From: an uncultured Eubacterium sp. | GTDB lineage: Bacteria; Bacillota; Clostridia; Lachnospirales; Lachnospiraceae | NCBI GenBank assembly: GCA_905236225.1 | Contig: CAJOPM010000007.1 | Coordinates: 1 to 10,558, forward strand | DNA length: 10,558 nt | Direction: 5' to 3' | Shown here: piece after piece, positions 1 to 6,953 of the stretch | How positions within the stretch are numbered: position 1 is the first letter of the stretch | How the letters are laid out: each line of letters opens with the position of its first letter | Notes under the pieces: model-generated | Seen by the model: the letters and a program-made list of their open reading frames with translations, nothing else | Database searches by the model: none | What the model was told of the DNA's origin: nothing | Translations under genes and position numbers: made by a program

Positions 1-1730
1 CCATAGCTGATTTTAAGTCTTATCGTATACTTGTTTCCATTAACAGGATAGGGATAATAAGTTGCAACTGCGCTCCCCTTTGATAACGTCTTTACCGTAT
101 TCCATCCCGACGAGCTTTTTGACTGAATATAAATCTTTGAAGCATAAGACGCCCTGCTCCAATAAATCTTTAGTCCGCTATCCGTACACTTAATTGACGG
201 ACTTTTTGTATATAGAACTATATATTTAAAGGAGTTCTCTTTTGCATAGCTTCTTCCTCTGCATGACGCAGGTCCGTAAAACTTGATACCTGATACTTTC
301 GCAGTGCTGCTGCCCTTAGTATAATATCCAAATGCTTTGGACTCTATGGATATAATTGACGATCTGGTATAAACCTTTTTCAGCGAAGTACATCCGTAGA
401 AAGCTCTTTTTTCTATAACCTCTACGTCCGATGTCAGATTAAGCACCGATAACTTGCTGCAGCCATAAAATGCCTTTTCACTAATTGTATCTATTCCACT
501 TGAAAATGTGACGGTCTTTAGTGCACTACATCCATAACACAATTGGTCGCCAATCTCTAACACCGAAGACGGAAATGATATAGACTTAAGTGCTGTGCAC
601 TGACCAAAAACCATATAGTCAAGCAGCTGCACACCATTTGCAATAGATACAGACTTTAGTGACGTACAACCCAAAAACGCCTCATCACAAACCTCAAATA
701 CCGACGAAGGAATCGATACACTTAAAAGAGATGTACATCCATAAAAAGCGTATTTACCTATCGATGTTATTCCCTTTTTCATGGTAATTGAGCTAAGAGA
801 TGTGCAGTTATAAAACGCCCTCGCCCCTATACTCTCCGCTGACGACGGTACTGTAAACGATTTCAGAGATGTACAGTTATAGAAAGTTCTTACAGGTATA
901 CTACTTACTTTAGGCATTGTAATACTTGTAAGGGATGTGCAATTCATAAATGTCTCTATACCAAGCTCCGTAACGCTATCCGGTATGTCAACAGTCTCTA
1001 AGGATGTGCACCCGCCGAATGCATATTTTAATATCGATGTTGTGCCACTTGGTACAGATATAGATGTAAGAGAGGTACAACCCTGAAATGCCTTAACTCC
1101 GATTTCCTTAAGGCCCTCGTTTAGCGTCACTGATGATAATGTGCTGCAATTCCAAAAACATCTTTCACCTATTGTGGTAATGCTTTGTGGTATATATACA
1201 GATTCTACAACTGTATTGACTGCAAATGCGCTTCTTGCAATAGATGTCACCGTATAGCTTACGCCATCAATAACAACACTGCTTGGAATAACAACTCTGG
1301 TAATTGTTGCAGAATCTGACCTAAAACTACTGTCAGATATAAAATTCAGCTTTTTCGAAGAAACACCAAGCTGCGCAGTTGTCTGGGTATCATCATTGTT
1401 TTCATTTGAGTCTTCCTCTTCTTCGGTAGTTTCTTCTTCGTCTCCTTCATCATCTATCACTGCGTTTGGATCATATCCGTCTCCAATATATTTTTCAATT
1501 GCCACAGTTGAAGATGTCAAAACAGTAAATTTAAAATACGACTGGTCAGTCGGCGTCAAATCTTCTTGCGTCTCTTCTTCTGTATTATCAGTCTCCTCTA
1601 AGTCCGTCTCATCAGTTGTCTCTTCAGTCGTCTCGTCAGCGTAAGCATGCTCATATGTCGACGGAACCTGTGCTATCATAAGCACTGCCACAATCACTGA
1701 TGCTATTATCTTTAAATATAATTTACTCAT
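1..1730 (-). CDS. Secreted BspA-type leucine-rich-repeat protein, C-terminus outside the window
   Basis: The reading frame is open from the ATG at 1730 to the window edge, giving 576 visible residues and no stop. A signal peptide is clear: a short basic start (MSKLYLK), a hydrophobic core at about residues 8-21, and a likely cut after AYA at residue 31. Two stretches very rich in Asp, Glu and Thr follow (about 32-58 and 93-115), separated by a short ordered piece (about 63-90). About thirteen 23-residue repeats of the LRR_5/BspA type lie at about residues 146-470, with the pattern AFxxCTSLxSxxIPSSVxxIG. The last visible part (about 495-576) resembles a fibronectin III-like fold with Trp and Tyr strands. 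Such proteins are usually exported surface or secreted binding proteins, but the ligand cannot be read from sequence. An AAGGAT site precedes the ATG, only 14 bases after engB. No anchor is visible because the C-terminus is missing. Confidence 0.9.
   Translation of the reverse strand, partial: MSKLYLKIIASVIVAVLMIAQVPSTYEHAYADETTEETTDETDLEETDNTEEETQEDLTPTDQSYFKFTVLTSSTVAIEKYIGDGYDPNAVIDDEGDEEETTEEEEDSNENNDDTQTTAQLGVSSKKLNFISDSSFRSDSATITRVVIPSSVVIDGVSYTVTSIARSAFAVNTVVESVYIPQSITTIGERCFWNCSTLSSVTLNEGLKEIGVKAFQGCTSLTSISVPSGTTSILKYAFGGCTSLETVDIPDSVTELGIETFMNCTSLTSITMPKVSSIPVRTFYNCTSLKSFTVPSSAESIGARAFYNCTSLSSITMKKGITSIGKYAFYGCTSLLSVSIPSSVFEVCDEAFLGCTSLKSVSIANGVQLLDYMVFGQCTALKSISFPSSVLEIGDQLCYGCSALKTVTFSSGIDTISEKAFYGCSKLSVLNLTSDVEVIEKRAFYGCTSLKKVYTRSSIISIESKAFGYYTKGSSTAKVSGIKFYGPASCRGRSYAKENSFKYIVLYTKSPSIKCTDSGLKIYWSRASYASKIYIQSKSSSGWNTVKTLSKGSAVATYYPYPVNGNKYTIRLKISY
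325..1295 (-). repeat. Tandem LRR_5/BspA repeat block, about 69-bp period
   Basis: Inside the secreted LRR gene the coding sequence repeats about every 69 bases (23 codons). The most constant part encodes GCTSLxS or NCTSLxS, which appears on the plus strand as variants of agagatgtacatcc. I read about thirteen full copies and one degraded final copy ending in AFGYYTKGSS. Most copies carry AF before the C-T-S-L core. The copy near residue 355 has VF with QCTAL, and the next has LCYGCSAL. The copies differ at many silent and coding positions, so this is an old array and not a recent expansion. Confidence 0.88.
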
Positions 1731-1744
1731 AGTCATCCTTCTTA

Positions 1745-2341
1745 TCAGTCATTTTCTATATTAGCTAAAATTGCAATCTCACTTAAAATCTCTTCTTTGC
1801 CTGACTTAGTCATCGCCGAAAAGGGTATAAGTTTATCTTCTCCTCTTATACCGAGAACTTTTCTGATAGCAGCCAGCTGCTTATTAAGCTGGCTTCTCTT
1901 AATCTTGTCAAGCTTCGTTGCAACTATTATACATTTTATATCTCTTTGTTTGATCCAATCATACATCATCTTATCATTTTTTGTAGGATCATGCCTTATA
2001 TCAACCAAAAGTAATATACCTTTTAGGATTTTGGAACTATCGAGATAATTATTAATCATCTGTCCCCATTTTACTCTCTGGCTTTTGGGAACATTGGCAA
2101 AACCATACCCTGGCAGATCCACAAAATACATCTTATCATTAACATTATAAAAATTAATCGTCTGTGTTTTTCCCGGATTCGATGATGTTCTCGCAAGTTT
2201 TTTGCGATTAAGTAATCCATTAAGCAGCGATGACTTTCCCACATTAGATCTTCCGGCAAATGCTATCTCGGCAAGTGAATTATCCGGAAGAGTGCTGCTA
2301 GGTCCGCACACCGTCTCAAGCTCTGCTTTTTTTATTTTCAC
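1745..2341 (-). CDS. engB: Ribosome-biogenesis GTP-binding protein EngB (YsxC/YihA)
   Basis: This 198-residue protein is a complete single-domain GTPase of the TrmE-Era-EngA-EngB-Septin class and of normal length for EngB. The motifs are G1 GRSNVGKS (30-37), G2 Thr in GKTQT (57-61), G3 DLPG (75-78) followed by the EngB-typical YGFANVP, G4 TKLD (142-145), and G5 SA (175-176). The family is known to act in late assembly of the 50S ribosomal subunit and is essential in several bacteria, including Bacillus subtilis. The start is a GTG at 2341, supported by GAGGAG at 2348-2353 with a 6-base gap. It lies downstream of clpX, matching the conserved clpX-(lon)-ysxC neighbourhood of Firmicutes, but without lon. 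Confidence 0.96.
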   Translation of the reverse strand: MKIKKAELETVCGPSSTLPDNSLAEIAFAGRSNVGKSSLLNGLLNRKKLARTSSNPGKTQTINFYNVNDKMYFVDLPGYGFANVPKSQRVKWGQMINNYLDSSKILKGILLLVDIRHDPTKNDKMMYDWIKQRDIKCIIVATKLDKIKRSQLNKQLAAIRKVLGIRGEDKLIPFSAMTKSGKEEILSEIAILANIEND

Positions 2342-2364
2342 CGCTAACTCCTCACATTAACAGA

Positions 2365-2393
2365 TACGGCGCCGCCTATTAGACGACGCCGTA
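2365..2393 (-). other. 12-bp stem-loop between clpX and engB
   Basis: Read on the minus strand, TACGGCGTCGTC pairs with GGCGGCGCCGTA around the 5-base loop TAATA. This gives a 12-bp stem with two G-U pairs that begins 5 bases after the clpX stop. The bases after it (TCTGTTAATG) contain no run of T, so it is not a standard intrinsic terminator. It could be a weak attenuator, an mRNA-stabilising or processing element, or a dispersed palindromic repeat. The structure is read directly from sequence and the role is unknown. Confidence 0.75.
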
Positions 2394-2398
2394 ACCAA

Positions 2399-3667
2399 TC
2401 AACTGACTCTACCTTTATACTCAAGCTCTTTACCATCCATAACTACAAGAGGATCTGCCCCCTCGTCAACTACAGCTTTGGTAATAATACACTTCGTTAT
2501 TTCGGGCTCTGATGGAATGTTATACATCAAATCAAGCGTCGCATTCTCTACTATAGCTCTAAGACCTCTGGCACCGGTCTTTCGCTCCATAGCCTTTGCT
2601 GCGATTGCCTTTAGAGCTTCATCTTCAAACTCAAGCTCTACTCCATCAAGACCAAATAATACTTTATACTGCTTAACCAATGAATTCTTCGGTTCTGTGA
2701 GAATTCTTACTAAAGCTTCCTCATCAAGCTCTTCAAGCGAAACGTTGACCGGCACACGGCCGATAAACTCCGGAATTAGCCCGAATTTAACAAAATCCTG
2801 TGGAAGAACCTCTTTAAGAACAGAACTGATATCCTCTTTAGCCTGTTCTCCTATCTTAGCTCCGAATCCTATCGATGTCTGATCCATTCTGGCCTCTATA
2901 ATCTTCTCGAGACCGTCAAATGCACCGCCGCATATAAACAGAATATTAGTGGTATCTATCTGAAGCAATTCCTGCTGAGGATGCTTTCTGCCACCCTGCG
3001 GCGGCACAGAAGCGATCGTTCCTTCAAGGATCTTAAGAAGCGCCTGTTGTACACCCTCACCCGAAACATCTCTGGTAATAGATACATTCTCAGATTTCTT
3101 GGTTATCTTGTCAATCTCATCTATATAGATAATGCCTCTTTGGGCTCTTTCTATATCATAATCTGCCGCCTGTATCAGCTTAAGCAAAATATTTTCAACA
3201 TCTTCACCGACGTAACCTGCCTCTGTAAGAGTTGTTGCATCTGCTATTGCAAACGGCACATTAAGTATTCTGGCTAACGTCTGGGCTAGAAGCGTCTTTC
3301 CTGAGCCGGTAGGTCCAAGCATCAATATATTACTCTTCTGAAGCTCGACATCTGCTTCAAATTCTGATGTTATTCTCTTGTAATGATTATAAACAGCTAC
3401 CGATAAAACCTTTTTTGCAGATTCTTGTCCGATTACATAATCATCTAAGAAGCTTTTTAATTCTTCAGGCTTTAAGAGGTTAATATCATCATATTCCTCT
3501 TCATCAAGCATCTGTTCAAATTCTTCATCTATAATCTCAGCGCATATCTGTACACACTCATCGCAGATGTATGCTCCATTGGGACCTGCTAATAATTTGC
3601 GCACCATATTCTGGTTCTTACCGCAAAATGAGCATCTGATATCATTGGGATTGTTTCTACCTGACAT
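2399..3667 (-). CDS. clpX: ATP-dependent Clp protease ATP-binding subunit ClpX
   Basis: This is the AAA+ unfoldase that recognises tagged or misfolded proteins and threads them into ClpP. With the start chosen here it has 422 residues, a normal length. In order, the N-terminal C4 zinc finger has Cys 12, 15, 35 and 38. Walker A is GPTGSGKT (118-125), the pore loop is GYVG (151-154), Walker B is IIYIDE (179-184), the RKH substrate loop is at 227-229, and the IGF loop that docks on ClpP is at 266-268. The arginine finger lies in FIGR (301-304) and sensor 2 in GARGLR (365-370). All key residues are intact. An in-frame GTG exists 18 bases upstream, but the AGGAGG at 3674-3679 would then lie inside the coding region, so the ATG at 3667 (MSGRNN) is the better start. 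The gene is 24 bases downstream of clpP. Confidence 0.97.
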   Translation of the reverse strand: MSGRNNPNDIRCSFCGKNQNMVRKLLAGPNGAYICDECVQICAEIIDEEFEQMLDEEEYDDINLLKPEELKSFLDDYVIGQESAKKVLSVAVYNHYKRITSEFEADVELQKSNILMLGPTGSGKTLLAQTLARILNVPFAIADATTLTEAGYVGEDVENILLKLIQAADYDIERAQRGIIYIDEIDKITKKSENVSITRDVSGEGVQQALLKILEGTIASVPPQGGRKHPQQELLQIDTTNILFICGGAFDGLEKIIEARMDQTSIGFGAKIGEQAKEDISSVLKEVLPQDFVKFGLIPEFIGRVPVNVSLEELDEEALVRILTEPKNSLVKQYKVLFGLDGVELEFEDEALKAIAAKAMERKTGARGLRAIVENATLDLMYNIPSEPEITKCIITKAVVDEGADPLVVMDGKELEYKGRVS

Positions 3668-3673
3668 AAACTG

Positions 3674-3679
3674 CCTCCT
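3674..3679 (-). promoter_or_regulatory. Shine-Dalgarno site that fixes the clpX start
   Basis: A perfect AGGAGG sits 6 bases before the ATG at 3667. Starting at the upstream GTG (3685) would make this site encode Arg-Arg inside the protein, and it would add six residues (MARRQF) before the usual short ClpX leader. Confidence 0.85.
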
Positions 3680-3691
3680 TGCCACTAAAGA

Positions 3692-4276
3692 CTACTCTCT
3701 GTTAGTAATAACACTATCTATAAGTCCGTATTCTAAAGCCTCTTGTGCATCCATAAAATAGTCTCTTTCAGTGTCAGCTGCTATAACATCATAAGGCTTA
3801 CCTGTATTTGCAGAGAGAATCTCGTTTAATTTCTTTTTGGTCTTTAATATATTTTCGGCAACAATTTGAATTTCTGTAGCCTGACCTTTTGCTCCACCTG
3901 AAGGTTGGTGAATCATAATCTCTGCATTAGGAAGAGCCATTCTCTTTCCTTTTGTACCTCCGGCAAGCAAAAATGCGCCCATGCTGGCAGCCATTCCGAT
4001 GCAAATTGTTGATACATCGCATTTAATATATTGCATCGTATCATAGATGGCAAAACCTGCTGTAACCATGCCACCGGGAGAATTAATATAGAGCTGGATA
4101 TCCTTAGAGGGATCTTCAGACTCTAAGAACAACAACTGTGCTACTGTAAGAGAAGCTGTTGTTTCATTAACCTCTTCGCCCAAGAAAATAATTCTTTCTT
4201 TTAAAAGTCTCGAATATATATCATAGGAACGCTCGCCCCTACTTGTTTGTTCTACGACATAAGGCACTAAACTCAT
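3692..4276 (-). CDS. clpP: ATP-dependent Clp protease proteolytic subunit ClpP
   Basis: This 194-residue serine peptidase forms the double-heptamer proteolytic chamber of ClpXP. The catalytic triad is intact and correctly placed: Ser98 in GMAASMGA, His123 in MIHQPSG, and Asp172 in TERDYF. The N-terminal SLVPYVVEQT is the typical axial-loop start with almost no propeptide. INSPGG (65-70) is the conserved oxyanion-region motif. The start ATG has a strong AAGGAGG 8 bases upstream. The gene lies between tig (36-base gap) and clpX (24-base gap), so chaperone, peptidase and unfoldase are probably made from one transcript. No CtsR operator or CIRCE element was seen upstream of the operon. Confidence 0.98.
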   Translation of the reverse strand: MSLVPYVVEQTSRGERSYDIYSRLLKERIIFLGEEVNETTASLTVAQLLFLESEDPSKDIQLYINSPGGMVTAGFAIYDTMQYIKCDVSTICIGMAASMGAFLLAGGTKGKRMALPNAEIMIHQPSGGAKGQATEIQIVAENILKTKKKLNEILSANTGKPYDVIAADTERDYFMDAQEALEYGLIDSVITNRE

Positions 4277-4312
4277 TTGGTCTTCCTCCTTAGCTTTTAT
4301 TGGCCGCTTTTA

Positions 4313-5659
4313 TTACTTTTCAGCCTTCTTTTCTGCTTCTTTTTCTGCTTCCTTTTCAGCTTTGGACTTCGGCTTAGCTCTCTCTTTTACATTTTCCATA
4401 ATAAAGTCTACAGCCTTGTTGATTCTGATGTCATTCTTGACATTTTCAAGTTCATCGCCTTTAATCATATCTTTGATAGCATCATATTCCATACGATACA
4501 TAGCTGCTACTTTCTTAAGTTCTTCTTCGATTTCTTCTTCGGTAGCTTCTATATTCTCTGTATCAGCAATCTTTTCAAGCACAAGAGAACCCTTAACAGT
4601 TTTTTCCGCATCAGGTCTCATCTGTGTCTTAAGCTCGTCAACCGAAGTGCCGCTAAACTGAAGATACTGCTGTATATTCATTCCCTGCATGGAAAGTCTT
4701 TGCGCAAACTCATCAAGCATCTTCTGAACTTGAGTATCAATCATTGCATCCGGAATATCCATCTTTGATTTGTTAATAACTTTCTCTACTGCTTCGTCTT
4801 CCTTTTTAAGCTTTGCATCAGATAATTTGCGCTCTTCAATCGTCTTTTTAACGCTTTCTTTGTACTCTGCTACAGTATCAAACTCTGATACATCCTGTGC
4901 AAACTCATCATCAAGAGCCGGTATCTGCTTTTCCTTAACCTCATGAACTTTAACCTTAAAGAGTGCATCTTCTCCCGCAAGAGACTGCTCATGATAATTC
5001 TCAGGGAATGTTACGTTAACATCAACGTCATCACCTGCTTCGCATCCTATAAGCTGTTCTTCAAAATTATCTATAAACGAATGGCTTCCGAGTACAAGTG
5101 TCTGATTCTGTGCTGTACCGCCATCGAATTTCTTACCGCCTGAATATCCTTCAAAGTCGATAATAACTGTATCTCCGTCTTTAGCTTTGCGCTCTACCGT
5201 TACGGTACGGGCATTTCTTTCAAGCTCTTTATTAATCTCTTCATCAATCTCTTCGTCTGTTACGCTACAATCAATCTTAGTAACTGTAACGCCTACATAT
5301 TTGCCAAGTTCTACATCAGGTCTTGTAGCAACTTTAGCTGTGAAGACAAAGTTCTCTCCCTCTTTCATGGTAACAATATCAATAGTGGGCATAGATACAA
5401 TATCAAGCTCACACTCATCTGCTGCCTTGCCATATGCTTCAGGGAGAAGTTCATTGGCTGCATCTTCATAAAATACCTCTGCGCCATACATCTTCTCAAC
5501 TATCTTTCTCGGAACCTTACCTTTTCTAAAACCCTGAATGCTGATCTTATTTTTTTGTTTTGCATAGACTGATTCTATTGCCTTAGTAAAGTCACTTGCC
5601 GGCACCTCTATAGTAAGCTGCGCCATATTGTGCTCTAATTGTTCAACTTTTACGCTCAT
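4313..5659 (-). CDS. tig: Trigger factor, ribosome-associated chaperone and peptidyl-prolyl isomerase
   Basis: This 448-residue protein has the full three-part layout of trigger factor. The N-terminal ribosome-binding domain carries the signature GFRKGKVP (43-50), which docks at ribosomal protein L23 near the exit tunnel. The FKBP-type prolyl isomerase domain lies at about 158-244 (DGDTVIIDFEGY to FKVKVHEVKE). The helical substrate-cradling C-domain begins near IPALDDEFA (246-254). The protein ends in an unusually regular charged tail of Lys, Ala and Glu (429-448), longer than in many homologues and probably disordered or a single helix. The start ATG at 5659 follows AAGGAGG with a 5-base gap. 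It is the first gene of the tig-clpP-clpX-engB group and has its own promoter at 5731-5760. Confidence 0.97.
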   Translation of the reverse strand: MSVKVEQLEHNMAQLTIEVPASDFTKAIESVYAKQKNKISIQGFRKGKVPRKIVEKMYGAEVFYEDAANELLPEAYGKAADECELDIVSMPTIDIVTMKEGENFVFTAKVATRPDVELGKYVGVTVTKIDCSVTDEEIDEEINKELERNARTVTVERKAKDGDTVIIDFEGYSGGKKFDGGTAQNQTLVLGSHSFIDNFEEQLIGCEAGDDVDVNVTFPENYHEQSLAGEDALFKVKVHEVKEKQIPALDDEFAQDVSEFDTVAEYKESVKKTIEERKLSDAKLKKEDEAVEKVINKSKMDIPDAMIDTQVQKMLDEFAQRLSMQGMNIQQYLQFSGTSVDELKTQMRPDAEKTVKGSLVLEKIADTENIEATEEEIEEELKKVAAMYRMEYDAIKDMIKGDELENVKNDIRINKAVDFIMENVKERAKPKSKAEKEAEKEAEKKAEK

Positions 5660-5686
5660 GATATCCTCCTTAATTTATCATCAATT

Positions 5687-5703
5687 CCGGAAATATGCTC
5701 CGG
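5687..5703 (-). other. Small inverted repeat in the tig leader
   Basis: CCGGA and TCCGG flank a 7-base spacer in the roughly 65-base leader between the predicted transcription start and the tig Shine-Dalgarno site. The 5-bp stem is short and there is no T-run, so it is at most a minor mRNA structure. Confidence 0.35.
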
Positions 5704-5730
5704 CATCATTTGCGAAGTGCAACATTTAGC

Positions 5731-5760
5731 ATTATATCACGTTAGATGCGCTTATTGCAA
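5731..5760 (-). promoter_or_regulatory. Predicted vegetative sigma-factor promoter of the tig-clpP-clpX-engB operon
   Basis: On the minus strand TTGCAA (5755-5760) is followed after 18 bases by a perfect TATAAT (5731-5736). The TG one base upstream of TATAAT makes it an extended -10 element, which compensates for the weaker -35. Transcription would start near 5724, leaving a leader of about 65 bases before tig. The -35 begins 2 bases after the stop codon of the DJ-1 gene, and I see no terminator between them, so readthrough from the upstream operon may add to tig expression. Confidence 0.75.
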
Positions 5761-5762
5761 CG

Positions 5763-6308
5763 TCAAAAGATAATATCCTTCGCCAACTTATCTGCTGCGG
5801 CCTTATCTTCAAAATATTCTACGATTTTTAATGCAAATAAAATTGCTTTACCCATGCCCGGAGCAGTAATTATATTATCATCTTGTACTACCTGATTTTT
5901 TATATATTCTCCTCCAGTAAGCGCATCTTCAAAGCCCGGATAAACTGTCGCCTTCTTGCCTTCTAAAATCCCTGCCTTTCCCAATACTGACGGGGCTGCA
6001 CATATAGCGCTAACAAGCTTGCCTTGTTTAAAGAATTCTCTAACCGTATCAATAACCCCCGAGTGGTTTGCCAGATTAGTCGTGCCGGGCATACCACCGG
6101 GCAGCACTATTGCATCATACTCAGACAGATTTACATCATCAAACATTTCATCAGCATACACATTTATATCATGACTTCCGTTTATCAGTTTTTTATTCAT
6201 AATCGAGATTGTAGTCACTTGCATGCCCGCACGCCTTAACACATCAACTACGCTGAGCGCTTCTATCTCTTCAAATCCATCTGCGAAAAATATCGCTGCT
6301 TTTTTCAT
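5763..6308 (-). CDS. DJ-1/PfpI family protein (YajL/ThiJ-like)
   Basis: This 181-residue protein is one complete DJ-1/PfpI domain of normal length. The nucleophile-elbow cysteine is Cys103 in SAICAAPSVL. The conserved acidic partner is Glu16 in DGFEEIEAL, matching Glu18 of human DJ-1. LPGGMPG (69-75) is the family's conserved glycine loop. At the place of DJ-1 His126 there is Tyr (TVYPGFED). Relatives have been described as oxidative-stress chaperones, glyoxalases or deglycases, and the biochemical role is debated, so no specific reaction is assigned. The start is the ATG at 6308, preceded by AAGGAG that overlaps the stop region of the upstream DUF1653 gene (11-base gap), so the two are probably translated from one mRNA. 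It is the last gene before the tig promoter. Confidence 0.92.
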   Translation of the reverse strand: MKKAAIFFADGFEEIEALSVVDVLRRAGMQVTTISIMNKKLINGSHDINVYADEMFDDVNLSEYDAIVLPGGMPGTTNLANHSGVIDTVREFFKQGKLVSAICAAPSVLGKAGILEGKKATVYPGFEDALTGGEYIKNQVVQDDNIITAPGMGKAILFALKIVEYFEDKAAADKLAKDIIF

Positions 6309-6319
6309 CCCATGCTCCT

Positions 6320-6952
6320 TTATCTCAATCGATTGGTTTCATACTTTCTTCTTGTTTCGACACATACGACGAGCTGTCTGATTCTATCCTCTAATGCTCC
6401 CTCTTCTATCACGACATCCATAACTACAGCCAGATCATCAATAAGCTTATCATTAAATTCATTTTTCATTCGAATGCGTTTAATTACATCAAGCTTTTCA
6501 TCACATCCCTGCGCATCTATAAATTCCAGCAGGTAAGGATTTGCCACGCCTTCATTTTCTTCAGATTCATCCGGCTTATGATTATTCTCTGCCTTTTTTA
6601 AGGACGCATCTTCTGTCTTGAGATTGGCTTGCTTTGGCGCATTGGCATTTGCCAAAGCAATGTCATTTTCTATAGTATTTGTCTTAATTTTTTGATTAGA
6701 CTTGCCCTCCGCAGACAGTTGCTCTTTTTCTATTGCTTCAAATCTGTAAAACTGCGTTGCACCCGGATACTTATCCTTATCTACAGGCGATAAAAACATA
6801 TCCTTCGGTCTTGCGTATATTCCAAACTCACCGTACAGTGCCTGATATATAACAAGATCTTCCCCCGTTTCCGAATGCTTTGCCTGCGCAATCACCTGAT
6901 AATTTTTTCCTTTGAAATGGCGGTAAAATCCACCTATCTTTAAATCTCTCAT
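6320..6952 (-). CDS. DUF1653 domain protein with a helical C-terminal domain
   Basis: This 210-residue protein of unknown function begins with a DUF1653 domain (about residues 5-70). The conserved pattern is visible: YRHFKGKNYQVIAQAKHSETGE, then YQALYGEFGIYARP and a closing FYRFEAI. A low-complexity linker rich in Asn, Glu and Lys (about 78-135) leads to a predicted helical C-terminal region (about 140-210) ending in a Glu/Arg-rich segment. I see no signal peptide or membrane segment, so it should be cytoplasmic. An in-frame TTG lies 21 bases upstream, but AAAAGGAA (6957-6964) directly precedes the ATG at 6952, so that is the start. The ATG is one base after the stop of the preceding gene, which suggests translational coupling. 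The domain name is well supported, but no function can be given. Confidence 0.85.
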   Translation of the reverse strand: MRDLKIGGFYRHFKGKNYQVIAQAKHSETGEDLVIYQALYGEFGIYARPKDMFLSPVDKDKYPGATQFYRFEAIEKEQLSAEGKSNQKIKTNTIENDIALANANAPKQANLKTEDASLKKAENNHKPDESEENEGVANPYLLEFIDAQGCDEKLDVIKRIRMKNEFNDKLIDDLAVVMDVVIEEGALEDRIRQLVVCVETRRKYETNRLR

Positions 6953-6953
6953 A

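Noticed and set aside
325..1295. Recent tandem duplication in the LRR gene
   Set aside because: The copies differ at many bases, including silent sites, so this is an old protein-repeat architecture and not a fresh DNA expansion.
1396..1644. Plus-strand open frame encoding a serine-rich peptide
   Set aside because: It is the complement of the acidic Glu/Thr-rich stretches of the LRR gene; GAA/GAG and ACT codons read backwards as Ser-rich. It has no Shine-Dalgarno site and no family resemblance.
2365..2393. Intrinsic terminator after clpX
   Set aside because: The stem is strong, but the downstream bases on the minus strand (TCTGTTAATG) lack a T-run. It is listed as a stem-loop only.
2478..2882. 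Plus-strand open frame of 134 codons opposite clpX
   Set aside because: It is a shadow of the conserved clpX coding sequence, with biased composition and no recognisable domain.
4277..4768. Plus-strand open frame of 163 codons across the clpP-tig gap
   Set aside because: It is very rich in Phe and Leu, as expected from the complement of Lys/Glu codons in tig. It lies wholly opposite well-supported genes and has no ribosome-binding site.
5660..5762. Possible CIRCE or CtsR operator upstream of tig-clpP-clpX
   Set aside because: There is one GTCAAA-like half site near 5762 but no tandem CtsR heptads, and no TTAGCACTC-N9-GAGTGCTAA repeat.
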